Virus record (IMG/VR): IMGVR_UViG_3300042888_000406
Location: 1 to 30,537 of that record
From: a virus
Reading direction: 5' to 3' (one strand)
Length of the DNA: 30,537 bases
Below the pieces are notes generated by a model that saw nothing but the letters and a program-made list of their open reading frames with translations, ran no database searches and was not told where the DNA came from. The position numbers and the translations under genes are program-made. Each line of letters begins with the position of its first letter. The stretch's first letter is position 1. Shown here piece by piece: positions 13,433-25,900 of this stretch.

Positions 13433-16400
13433 ATGATACCTTCAACCAATACCCAATTACTAGTCGGCGAAGACTGGAAAAAGATTTATCAATCTTTTCG
13501 AAATGCTGACTTCAAAAGTTACGACTTTGAAACATTAAAAAGAACAATGATTGCGTACCTTCAGGAAAACTATCCTGAAGACTTTAACGATTTTATTGAT
13601 AGCAGTGAATATATTGCTCTTATTGATATCATTGCGTATCTGGGACAAAATTTAAGTTTTCGTGTCGATCTTAATGCTCGTGAGAATTTTTTAGAAACTG
13701 CACAACGTCGTGATAGCATCCTTCGATTGGCACAATTAATTAGTTACCGACCAAGACGCAACACGCCAGCAAACGGGCTTTTAAAAGTTACTGCAATATC
13801 AACCACAGACAGTGTAATTGATTCTAATGGTGTTAATCTAGCAAATACTACCATTGCATGGAATGATTCTACGAATCCAAATTGGTATCAACAATTTATT
13901 AATATTATGAATTCTGCTATGAGTTCAGCATTTGGAATACCTGCTGCTAGGACTACAATTAGCGGAGTATTAACTGAGCAATACAATTTCAATAGTGTAA
14001 CAGCAGATGTTCCATTGTTTAATTACAATAAAAGTATTGACGGTATTAACATGGGCTTTGAAGTAGCACCTTGTACCTTTGAAGGTAAAGATGTTATATA
14101 CGAAGCGCCACCGAAGCCTGCTAGAAATTTTAGTATCGTTTATAAAAATGATAATCAAGGATCTGGAAGTGCTGAAACAGGATTCTTCACTCTGTTCAAG
14201 CAAGGCGCTATTAGCATGGTGCAATTCTCGTTAGATAATCCAGTACCTAACGAAATTGTTGGTATTAACACTCCGGAGATTAATGACACCGATGTGTGGC
14301 TATGGCAGTTGGATAAGAACGGTAACTTTTCGACCTTATGGACAGATGTTCCTTCTGTAACTGGAAATAATAACGTTATCTACAATAGTCTGAATAAAAA
14401 TTTAAGAACGATATATGCAGTTACTCCTAGAGAAGACGACCAGATTGATTTAAATTTTGCTGATGGAGTATTTGGAGATTTGCCAAAAGGTAACTTCAGA
14501 TTATTTTATAGACAAAGCAATGGAAAGAATTATGTAATTAAGCCTGAACAAATGAGTGGTATTGTAATTCAGATTCCATATACTAATTCTTCTAATCAAG
14601 AACACACGCTACAATTAACGTTAAGCCTACAATATACAGTTAGCAACAGTTCTGGTCCTGAAACTAACGCTAGTATTCAGCAAAAAGCACCACAAACATA
14701 CTATACACAAAATAGGATGATTACAGGTGAAGATTACAATATTGCACCGTTAAATGCTGGTGCAGACATTCTTAAAATTAAAAGCATTAACAGATCTAGT
14801 AGTGGTCTAAGTAAGTATTTTGATATTTCAGATGTTACTGGTAGTTATAGTAAAACTAACATTTTTGCAAACGACGGAATATTGTATCAGGAAGATGTTG
14901 AAGAATACTTCGAGTTTGAATTTACTAGCAGGAATCAAGTACTTGCGGTTATTAAAAATAAACTTGCACCGGTAGTTCTATCAAATTCAGTAAAGTCGTT
15001 TTATATTGACAAATATAGCAAACCTGATCTTACATCGATGTCTCTAACATGGAACGAAGTCAATAAGACTCCCGGTCAGAGCAGGGGATATTTTTCTAGT
15101 ACTTCGGGTGTTATGCCAGTTGGACCGTATTCGGAGCACAATTTACGATATGTAGCCCCCGGTGCCCTTGTTAAATTTAATCCTACTTCTGGAAAATATT
15201 TTGACAAAAATAACAACTTAGTACCAATACAATCTTCTGGTGTTATACCAGACGGTGGAAAGGATTACCTATGGGCCATGGTATATCAGGTTATTGGAGA
15301 TGGAGGAAATGGTGGTAGTGGTGCCCTTGATGATGGGACAGGACCGATTATCTTTGCTGCTACAGTACCTCAAGGTGCGGTTGCAGTTGAAGTAGTTCCT
15401 GCATATGTACATTCATTGCCGTACTCGATTGAGAACGAGATTGCTAATCTCTGTATGAGTCAAAGAAATTTTGGTCTAACTGTATCTGCAGATTTTAGAA
15501 ATTGGGATTTAATTTTAAATTCTAATTTAGATTTAACTAGCGCCTTTAGCCTCGATAACCAAGGTAACGTAGAAGATGCAGGACTTGATGCTAGTTGGGT
15601 AATTGCGTTTATTTGGACAGGAAAGAACTATAAAGTTAGATACAGGAACTTGAATTTTATTTTTGAAAGTGAATCAGAAACAGGATTCTTTATCGATTCA
15701 TCAGCAGTTAATTACGATTTTACCACGAACTCAGTTATAAAAGATAAAATTGACATTTTGGCAGTTAATGCAGAGCCAGAATCTAATAGGCAGTGGTTTG
15801 TTGGAGCAGGAGCGCCTGGTGCTATTACTACTGCTACTAACGGAGATTACTATCTTAACACTACTTCTAAGGTAGTATTTAGAAGAGTATCAAACACTTG
15901 GTTACAAGGCAATAACTTCACAGGGAAGTTAGTAGCTGACCATTCTTGGCAAATTGACGGTCCCGTAATTGAATCAGACGGGTATGTTGAACCTAAAAAA
16001 ATAAAAGTTAGTTTCTACGATTACAATAATACAGGACAAATACAAGACCCTGATTCATTCGCAACTGTTGTATATCCTAATTATATAGATCCTACTACAG
16101 GGTTTAGGAAGAATTTTGTTTATTTCAAAAGATCGGCAGACGGATTACGATATACTCTTACTACGGGTATAACACCATTGGCAACAGAAGCTGATTTTTT
16201 TGCTACTAAGTTTAGCACAGTTAGCGACGGCGACTTATTTTATTTTTACGATAAGTCCGTTAATGTTGTAAAATTTTGGGACAGTGCAAACAATCGTCTA
16301 ACATATACTGACGAATACTTTGCTAGAGTAGGAAGATCTGGTTTGAAATTTCAATATACTCATAACAGTGGAAGCAATAGAAGGATTGATCCTAGTAAAT

Positions 16401-16981
16401 CTAACTTTATTGATATCTATGTATTAACTACTGGGTATGATAATGATATTAGAAGCTGGTTATCGGGAAGTGCTACTACAGAACCGCTTGCTCCTACTAG
16501 TTTTAATTTAGAGCAAAACTATTTTAGTTACTTAGAACCTATTAAAGCAATTAGTGATGAAATTATTTTCCACCCTATAAAATATAAAATACTGTTTGGT
16601 AGCAAAGCACATACAAGTCTTCAGGCAAAATTTAAAGCAGTTAAAAACTCAAATAAGATTACAAGTGACAATGATTTAAAGACAAGAATATTAATTGCAA
16701 TCAATGAATTTTTTGCTTTACAAAATTGGGATTTTGGGCAATCTTTCTATTTTAGTGAGTTGTCAACTTATGTTATGAATCAACTAAGTCCCGACATAAC
16801 TAACTTTGTTATTACTCCTAAAAGCACTGGCAGTTTTGGCAGCTTATATGAAATAGCATGTCAGCCGAACGAAATTTTTATTAGCGGCACTGAAATTGCA
16901 GACATAGAAATAATTGATGCTATTACTGCATCACAGTTAAAAACAGCATCGTCAATCGTAACAACAACTAGCGGAACCTAA
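13433..16981 (+). CDS. 6: gp6-like baseplate wedge subunit, greatly enlarged
   Basis: This 1182-aa protein is the baseplate wedge subunit whose dimers form the inner iris ring; T4 gp6 is 660 aa. The N-terminus matches the family: DFETLKRTMIAYLQENYPEDFNDF, ALIDIIAYLGQNLSFRVDL and ARENFLETAQRRDSILRLA (about 28-105). A Baseplate_J-type segment follows: LNFADGVFGDLPKG at about 336-350, then MITGEDYNIAPL near 428-440. The family C-terminus returns at about 1075-1182 (LKTRILIAINEFFALQNWDFG, YFSELSTYVMNQLSPDITNFV). About 500 extra residues lie between them. They include GAGAPG...GDYYLNTTSK...W at 791-823, a pattern usual in tail fibres. No Shine-Dalgarno sequence is visible. The stop is 1 base before the next ATG. 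Confidence 0.92.
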   Translation: MIPSTNTQLLVGEDWKKIYQSFRNADFKSYDFETLKRTMIAYLQENYPEDFNDFIDSSEYIALIDIIAYLGQNLSFRVDLNARENFLETAQRRDSILRLAQLISYRPRRNTPANGLLKVTAISTTDSVIDSNGVNLANTTIAWNDSTNPNWYQQFINIMNSAMSSAFGIPAARTTISGVLTEQYNFNSVTADVPLFNYNKSIDGINMGFEVAPCTFEGKDVIYEAPPKPARNFSIVYKNDNQGSGSAETGFFTLFKQGAISMVQFSLDNPVPNEIVGINTPEINDTDVWLWQLDKNGNFSTLWTDVPSVTGNNNVIYNSLNKNLRTIYAVTPREDDQIDLNFADGVFGDLPKGNFRLFYRQSNGKNYVIKPEQMSGIVIQIPYTNSSNQEHTLQLTLSLQYTVSNSSGPETNASIQQKAPQTYYTQNRMITGEDYNIAPLNAGADILKIKSINRSSSGLSKYFDISDVTGSYSKTNIFANDGILYQEDVEEYFEFEFTSRNQVLAVIKNKLAPVVLSNSVKSFYIDKYSKPDLTSMSLTWNEVNKTPGQSRGYFSSTSGVMPVGPYSEHNLRYVAPGALVKFNPTSGKYFDKNNNLVPIQSSGVIPDGGKDYLWAMVYQVIGDGGNGGSGALDDGTGPIIFAATVPQGAVAVEVVPAYVHSLPYSIENEIANLCMSQRNFGLTVSADFRNWDLILNSNLDLTSAFSLDNQGNVEDAGLDASWVIAFIWTGKNYKVRYRNLNFIFESESETGFFIDSSAVNYDFTTNSVIKDKIDILAVNAEPESNRQWFVGAGAPGAITTATNGDYYLNTTSKVVFRRVSNTWLQGNNFTGKLVADHSWQIDGPVIESDGYVEPKKIKVSFYDYNNTGQIQDPDSFATVVYPNYIDPTTGFRKNFVYFKRSADGLRYTLTTGITPLATEADFFATKFSTVSDGDLFYFYDKSVNVVKFWDSANNRLTYTDEYFARVGRSGLKFQYTHNSGSNRRIDPSKSNFIDIYVLTTGYDNDIRSWLSGSATTEPLAPTSFNLEQNYFSYLEPIKAISDEIIFHPIKYKILFGSKAHTSLQAKFKAVKNSNKITSDNDLKTRILIAINEFFALQNWDFGQSFYFSELSTYVMNQLSPDITNFVITPKSTGSFGSLYEIACQPNEIFISGTEIADIEIIDAITASQLKTASSIVTTTSGT

Positions 16982-16982
16982 C

Positions 16983-19900
16983 ATGGCGGATATTAAAAAA
17001 TCAGTTAATCTATTACCCGAGTATCTAAGAACTAGTAAGAATTCTAAATTTTTATCTAGTACAATTGATCAGCTTATTCAAACTCCGAGAGTTGAAAGAG
17101 TTGATGGGTATGTTGGATCTAAACTAACGCCTAACTATAATCCTTCTACAGATTTTTATATTAAACAAGCGTCACTATTAAGACAAAATTATAGTTTAGA
17201 ACCTGCCGCCATATTCAATGATCAAGCAGGCAACGTGACTGATGTAGTGTCGTATGACGATTTAATTAACGAGCTGTCAATTCAAGGAGCAAAGACTGAC
17301 AATTTAGATACTTTACTTAGATCAAAGTTCTATGCCTACGACCCATTAATTGACTGGGACAAAATAGTTAATTACACGGACTACTATTGGGTTCCGTTAG
17401 GACCCGATGCTATTATTTTATTTGATGAAAATTTAGATGTCACCGATATTATAGGTAACCAGACTTACACAATGAGTAATGGTTATCCATTGTCTAATGG
17501 AATGAAGATTGCATTTTTTGATAATACAATTCAAGCCGAATATAGGAGAAAAGAATTTATAGTAGAAGGAGTCGGTTCATCGATTAAATTACTTGATTTT
17601 TCATTGTTGAGTTCAAATGACAGAATATCTCGAGTGTTTGATGAAGAGTTCGATTCGACTATTTTTGATAGTTACCCATTTGATAGTGATAGAAAGTTTC
17701 CTATCACTCCAGATTACATCACTATTAATAGGTCAAGTAATGATTTAAACCCATGGTCGAAGTATAATAGATGGTTTCATAGAGATGTAATTCAAGCCAC
17801 TGCAGAAATTAATAAAGTTCCAGTGATTTATCCGTTAGCGGCTAGAGCTCGACGACCTATTATTGAATTTAAGCCTAACATTCAGTTATTCAATTTTGGA
17901 AAAGTAGGCATCAGAGATGTCGATGTTATTGATGTGACTACTAAAGATGCCTTTAATGAAGTTGATGGCACGTATGGGTATTATGTTGATGGGGTGTTAT
18001 TGCAAAAAGGACATCGTGTAATTTTTAATGCAGATTCTAATAACGATGTTAGAGGTCGCATATACGAAGTTAATTTTGATGTTACCGGCCCTGTTCCTGT
18101 ACTAAGATTAGTCGTTCCTTCCGACAATCTTCCGTCTGAGCTAGATTCAGTGGGAGTAAATTTTGGTACAGATTATTACGGAACAAATTGGTTCTTTGAC
18201 TCGTCGATAAATCAATGGAAATATGCACAACAACACAATGCAGTGAATCAGCCTCCGCTGTTTGATCTGTTCACGAATGACGGAATTAGTATTTCTAAGA
18301 TCACAGATGCTAGTAATTTTACAGGAAATCAAATTTTTGGTTATGAGGTAGGCACCGGAGTAGTTGATGAAGTTTTAGGATTTCCATTAAAATATAAAAA
18401 CAATATTAAAGTAGGAACAGGAAGTTTTCCTTTTAGAACATATTTTTTAACTGATGTTATTTCGATTATTTCTAATAATCAAAGTAGCAGTCTGTCTGCT
18501 TCTACTACCTTTTTAAAATTAAATGATTCGTTAGTTAATATTTGGGTAGAGGCAGAAGATTATCAAATTCCTATAATTGAAGTTCAGACTATATCAGAAT
18601 CTACGTCTTCTCTAGTACTGACTTGTTTAGATAAACCTATTAACACTAATATTTCAGTTACTGCATCTGTTAATGATGTAATAGTTCCTGTGACAATCAC
18701 TGCAACTCCATCTAGCGTTACAGTGAATACAGAAGATATTCTGCCAGCAGGCTCTACAATACAGTTAAAAATTGAAACAGATCAGTTGCCTAACAGCAAC
18801 GGGTTTTATGAAAGTCCAGTGGGCCTTACAAAGAATCCACTAAATGAAATTATATCATCTATAACTCTTAGTGAGTTAGGTGATCATTTGTCTTCAATGA
18901 CAGGAAAATTAACTGGATTTACAGGAAAGAATTTAAGGGATTTATCTAACTATACCAAATATGGATCTAGGCTAGTAGCTAACGCTAATCCTATTGTATT
19001 TTCACAGATATTTTTAGGAAAGAAAGAACATAATGTAATTGATGCAATTAGACAAGCAGGTACGTTCTATGATCAATTTAAGATGAACTTTCTAAGATTA
19101 CTTACTACAGTGGATGATCAATTGTCCGCTGCGGATGCATTAGATGAAGTTTTAAAAACTATTAACAAAGCCAGAGATGTTAAGTCGCCGTATCAGAGAT
19201 CTGATATGTTAGGTTACGGTGATGATAAAATAGTAAGAACATTTACGGTTACGAGTAGAGGCAATGTAGAGTATCCTACTGGAATTGAATTTGATTTAAC
19301 TAGATTGAGTTTTAACTCTGTGTTAGTTTATCTAAACAGTGTGCAATTAATTGCCAATCGAGATTATACATTTGACTACATTAACGGTTCAGTTACACTA
19401 CTGACTGCATTAAACATAGATGATGTTATTTCTATTAATTATTATCCTAACACCCTAGGAACATATATACCTCCTACTCCTAGTAAATTAGGATTGTATC
19501 CAGCATATGTACCTGAGTTATTTACAGATACTTCTTATGTAACACCTTCGTTGTCTATTAGAGGACACGACGGAAGTATTATAAAGGCATACGGTGACTA
19601 CCGAGATGCGATAATTCTTGAATATGAAACTAGAGTCTATAACAATATTAAAACACAGTATCGAAAAGAAGTATTCGACATCATCGGAATTCAACCTTCG
19701 GCATTTAGAATGTCAAAGTATGATATTGATGACTTGAATAATATTCTAGTTAATGACTTTTCTAGGTGGTCTGGTATTAACAATATTGATGCATCTGCCA
19801 ATACAGTTTTTGATGAAGGAAATCCTTTTACTTGGAACTATAAAGGTAGCGTCGATAATGTATTAGATTCCGTTGTATCTGGGTACTGGAGAAGTTTGTT

Positions 19901-22900
19901 TAAGTATTTCTATGACACTGATTGTCCCAACACCAGACCTTGGGAAATGTTAGGGTATTCTATCAGACCTGAATGGTGGATCGATACTTACGGAACCGCT
20001 CCTTATGCATCTACTAATACATTATTATGGAATGATTTAAAGAATGGATATTCGAGAGGAGAAAATGCAGTATTCTCTAAATATGTGCGTCCTGACTTAT
20101 TATCAATTATTCCTGTAGATTCGACTGGTAATCTAAAGAGTCCAAACTTGTTCTTAGTGTCCCCTAACGGATACCAAGATAAAATTGCAAAATGGACATT
20201 TGGCGATCAGTCACCTGCAGAAACCGCATGGCGCAGAAGTAGTAACTGGCCTTTTGCAATTAACGCAGCCGCTGCTTTATTAGATCCTTGCGGGTACTGT
20301 TCTGCATTATATGATGTTAGTAGAACTTCTGTAAATGCACTAAATCAAATTACATATCAAACAGATGGTCTCTATTTAAATCCTAAAAATCTATTGATAG
20401 AAGGCGAGGATAATACTCAAGTTGCAGGATTCGGAACGTATCTTGTTGAAAAGGGAAAACAAAAAGATCAAAATTATGTCAATACACTACGGCAAGATTT
20501 AACAAATCTTAAAGTAAGTCTGTTTCATAAATTAGGCGGATTTGCTAGCAAGGAAAAATTGCAAATTATTATTGATTCAATTGATCCTACATCGACTAGT
20601 CCAGGGGTTGTCTTACCACCAGAAGACTATTCATTGATTTTAAACGTAAGTAACCCTATTAAGGTTGCAAGAGTTTCTGGAATTATAGTACAAAAATCAG
20701 AAGGAAAGTTTATAATCAAAGGTTACGATGTTGCTAATCCTTATTTTGAAATACTACGTCCTTTAAAAACTGCAATTTCAGGAGTAGTTAAAGTAGGAGG
20801 TGTGTCAGAGCAATTCAGCGACTGGTCTAATGTCGTTAATAACGGCAACAAAGGTCTAAGTTCAGTAGATACAACTTCTGCCAATTCAACAACTAGTCGG
20901 TATTATAAGCAAGGTCAGTTAGTAAGATATAACAGCCGATTTTATAGAGTTAAAGTAGGACACGAAGCACAATCAACATTTGATTCTTCGTTGTATCAGG
21001 CTCTTCCTGAATTGCCAATAGTTGGCGGTGCAGTTGCACAACTACCTGCAAGATATGAAACTGAAGTTACTAAAGTTCCCTATGGCACTGAAATGACATC
21101 AGTTCAAGAAGTGTATGATCTGATTGTTGGATACGGTGCATTTCTTGAAAAAGAAGGATTTGTGTTTGATGAATTTAGTACTGAGCTAAATGAAATATTA
21201 AATTGGAAATTCACAGGTAAAGAATTTTTGTACTGGACAACTCAGAACTGGGCTGATAATAGTCTAATTACATTGAGCCCTTTTGCGAATTATTTAAAAT
21301 ATAGTTTCCCTAATTCTGTTACTGACAACATTACTTCTAGCAAATACGAATACAGTCTGTTGAAGGCTGATGGAAAACCTTATCCTATTGAACGAGTGAC
21401 AACAGATAGAGAGGATACTGTATGTACAATTAGAACAAATGATCCTAATGAAGGATTATTTTTCGCAACATTAAATTCTGTGCAAAAAGAACATGGCATG
21501 GTGTTTAATAATTTTACAATTTTTAACGACACAATTTATGACACCCCGACTGGGTATAAACAACGAAGAATTAAACTTTCTGGATTTAGAACTAAAGACT
21601 GGAACGGTGATTTGTTTAGTCCAGGGTTTGTTTTTGACAACGTCAAAATCACTGACTGGAAGTCGTACGAAAATTATTTGCCAGGTGCAGTAGTAAGATA
21701 CAATGGAAAATATTATGAATCATTAGTAAGGATTACTGCCGATTCAACATTTGATTTTACTAAGTGGAGCCAGTTGGCCGATAAACCTGAATCACAACTT
21801 CTTCCAAACTTCGATTACAAAATAAATCAATTTGAAGATTTTTACAGTTTAGACATTGATAATTTTGATTACGGACAGCAACAACTAGCCCAACGCTTGA
21901 CAGGATATACTCCTAGAACATATCTAAATAATATTTTTACAAACCCTATTAGTCAGTATAAATTTTATCAAGGACTGATCAAAGATAAGGGTACTAAGAA
22001 TGCAGTTGATAAATTATCAAAGGCTAGTGAATTTACTAACAAAGGTGATATTACTTTTAAAGAAGAGTGGGCATTTAGAATAGGTCACTATGGAAGTTAT
22101 GAAACATTTAAAGAAATTGAATTTCCTTTAACAGAAGGTTCTTCTTTAGAAAATCCTTATATAGTTAAGTTTGACAACACTAGTCCTTTCGATGCTAATC
22201 CTTTAATTAACTATGTGACTCCTGCAGATCTGTTAATAACATCAACGGACTATAATCCAGCATCTACATTTTCGTCGTATCCTAGCACTTGGTTAGATAA
22301 TAACATAAAATTATCCACGGCTGGATATGTACGCCCTGATGATATAACTTCTACGGCATACAATAAAAATAGCTTATTAGACATTGCTAATAATTCCATT
22401 ATAAAAAATGGAGATACCATTTGGCTCGGGTTCCAAGAAAATGGCGATTGGACAGTTTATAGGTATATTAATCAGTTAGCAAAGATTACTGGAGTATTTG
22501 TTAGTGCGCCTGGTAGTGAAATTACATTTGTATCAGACAGTCATCACGGTCTACAAATTGGAGATATTATTTCTATAGTCCGATTTAATGAACAAGTCGA
22601 TGGTGTATATGTTGTTAATAATGTAACTGAATTAAATCAATTTACAGTTTCTTCGGAACTTGCAAGTATAGAAAATGCCGAACTATTAAATTACGGATCT
22701 TTATACAAGTTTGAAAATGCCAGGTACAGTAATTTAACAGAACTGTCTCAGGTCACTGATTTATTAAAATTAAATGCAGGCGACAAAGTTTGGATTGACG
22801 AAGGCCTTGCAGGCAAGTGGCAAGTATATGAGAAAGTTAAAAATTATCTCACAACGGCCATTGAGCCTGCTAACTTTCCAATGGGTCAAAAATTTGGATA

Positions 22901-25900
22901 CACTATTTTTGCAACCGATGATAGCCTTGTAATGTTAGTGTCTTCTCCTAGTTGGAGAATCGACGGAGCATTTAGCCAAGGTCGAGTTAAAGTTTTAAAT
23001 AAAGTTAATAATAAGTGGGTTAATCGATACGACTACATGTTAAACAATAGTCGAGATGTCTATTGTAGCCCAACTAGCTCAACTCAGTTCGGATATTCTC
23101 TAAACTATGATTTAAATAAAAAATTATATTTTACAGGTGCTCCTGAAGCAACATACGTTCGTGCTCCTTTGACTACTGGAACAGTTATTTTAAGTACTGG
23201 TTCCGGAGTGGCAAAAACATTCATTAACGAAGGCTTGGTTAAAATTAACAGCAGGTCTGAGGACTTTGGTATTATTAACGTTGATCTAGTATTAGTTAAT
23301 CCTAATGCCGGAACCGAATTGACTGCAAATAATTCTAGATTTGGTCACTCGATATATATTGATCAGGTTGAAAAAACTTCTGCTACTACTGTCCTGGTGA
23401 GCGCCCCCGGTACCTCTACTTTTGCAGGAGTGGGATCAGTATATGCATATAGATTGACACCGGACACCGTGGATAGTATTACAACTGCAACACTTAGCGT
23501 ACATCCTTCCGGATTAAGTGTTGAATCTACTTCTTCAATTGTGTTATCTAATGGATCACAATGGGGTTATAAAATTGCAGGATCTAATGACGGGTTGTTA
23601 ATTGCAATTAGCGCACCTGGATATTCTACAGCTACTGGTGTAGTTCAATTATTTGATAGTAATTTGCAGCATGTGCAAACGATCCTCTCACCGTTCGGTG
23701 AAAAAGGAAAATTTGGGTACGATATTACTGTATCATCTTCAAAACAATATTTGATTATCTCTGCACCTGAAGTTAAAAGTTCAAATGTGCCATTTGGAAA
23801 AGTTGTAATATATACATTAACTGATGACGGTACATATGAGTTGTACCAAATGATTAATAATCCCTTACCCGGAGTAGATTTAAAATTTGGATATTCTATC
23901 TCGATTAGCGATGATGAATCAACTATTGCAATCGGGTCGTTAGGTAAGAGCCGTTCAAAAGAACAAGTATATGACAGTAACAGCAACATACCTAGTACTG
24001 TATTTGACAGCGGCTCGACTACATTCTTTGAATCACTACCTGATGCTGGTACAGTTTATGTCTATAATAAATTAGGAGACTATTTTGTTCAGGCAGATGA
24101 ACTAAACGATGTTCTGATTGTACCGGGCAGCAGATACGGTAGTGCGGTTATTGCAACAAATGACGAAATTTTTGTAGGATCCCCTACGTCTCAAAATAAT
24201 GTTGGATCTACAGAAGACCAATCTAATTTATTCATATTTGGTAAAAAAGATAAAGACTCGTTGAGTTGGAAACTGTTAAGAGAGCAAACAGATACTACTG
24301 AAATATCTAATATAACTCGAGTCGCATTAATTGACACGTTAAATGAGGAAGTAATTGATTACTTAGATGTAATCGATCCACTGAAGGGTAAGATTGCCGG
24401 CATTGCAGAACAAGAATTAAAATTTAAAGCAGCATTTGATCCTGCAGTATATTCTATTGGTTTAGCAGGTGTAATAGTTAATACTACTATTAACTGGATG
24501 GACGAACACGTAGGGGAACTATGGTGGGATCTAAGCACAGCCAAGTACATGTGGTATGAGCAAGGTGATGAAATTTATAGAAAAAATAACTGGGGTCGAA
24601 TGTTCCCTGGTGCAAGTATTGATGTCTATGAATGGGTTAAATCGGATCTATTACCGAATGAATGGGCTGCACAAGCCGATACTACTGAAGGACTAGTGAA
24701 TAGTATAAGCGGACAGCCAAAGTACCCTGACAATAGTGTTATTTCTGTTAAGCAATTGTTTAACAACGTAACCGGCTCATTTGAAAATGTATATTATTAC
24801 TGGGTAAAGAATAAAGTTACCTTGCCAGCAGCAAAAAATAGAAGATTGAGCGGATCTCAAGTTACAAGTTACATTGCTGATCCTGTAGCATCGGGGTTAA
24901 AGTTCATTGAAGTACTATCTACTAATGCCGTTGCATTTGCTAACGTTCAGCCTTCTTTAATTAGTGACAGAATTAACGCAAACATTGCCATTGACTTAAA
25001 TTCAGTTGTGCCCAAGCACACTGAGTGGTTGCTGTTAAATGAAGGTGATCATACTAGTGTTCCTAATACTCTGTTAGAGAAAAAACTATTTGATAGTTTA
25101 ATTGGTCAAGATTCACTTGGTAACGCAGTACCAGCAGACGAGCTCACTTCGAGGAATAGGTACGGCATTGGTATCCGCCCTCAGCAGACCTTATTTAAAG
25201 ATCGGCTTGGTGCTCTAAGAAATGCACTAACTTTTGTAAATTCTGTCCTAGCATCTAATCAAATTGTTGGCATATATTCTTTTGAAACGCTCAACAAGAG
25301 AGAAGAAATTCCTAATTTACAATTGTATGAGTATGATTTAATTGTCGAAGACTTGGACGTACTTCAGGAAATTTCTACAATAAATTATGTCAGAGCCGAA
25401 GTAACCTGTCATGCATTGAATGGAAAATTAAGAAATATAGTTATTGATAATCCTGGATTTGGTTATCTTATCGCTCCTAAGCTGACAATACTTTCTTCAA
25501 GCCGAACACCTGCTGAAGTAGTTACTGAAATAGATGCACAGGGCAGAGTAATCTCTGCTAGCATTGTATCAGCTGGGGCCGGGTATGATGATGGAATATT
25601 ATCATCATTAATCCGTCCGCATTCTGCTATTGTTGAAGTTAATAACTTAGCAGGTAATCGTTGGACTAAACACAGTTTTGATTATGATTTGAAAGCATGG
25701 ACTACTGCACAAACGCAGAAATATAACACGCCACTTTATTGGTCAAAGATTGACTGGGTAAGTAAAGATTACGATTCTTACAGGCTAGTTGCATACACGA
25801 TATCTGATTTATTTGAATTAGGATCTTTGTCATCTGTTGAGGCAGGTGAGTATGTAAAAGTTAAAAATATCGGTGATGGCAACTACGCAATACTTAAAAA

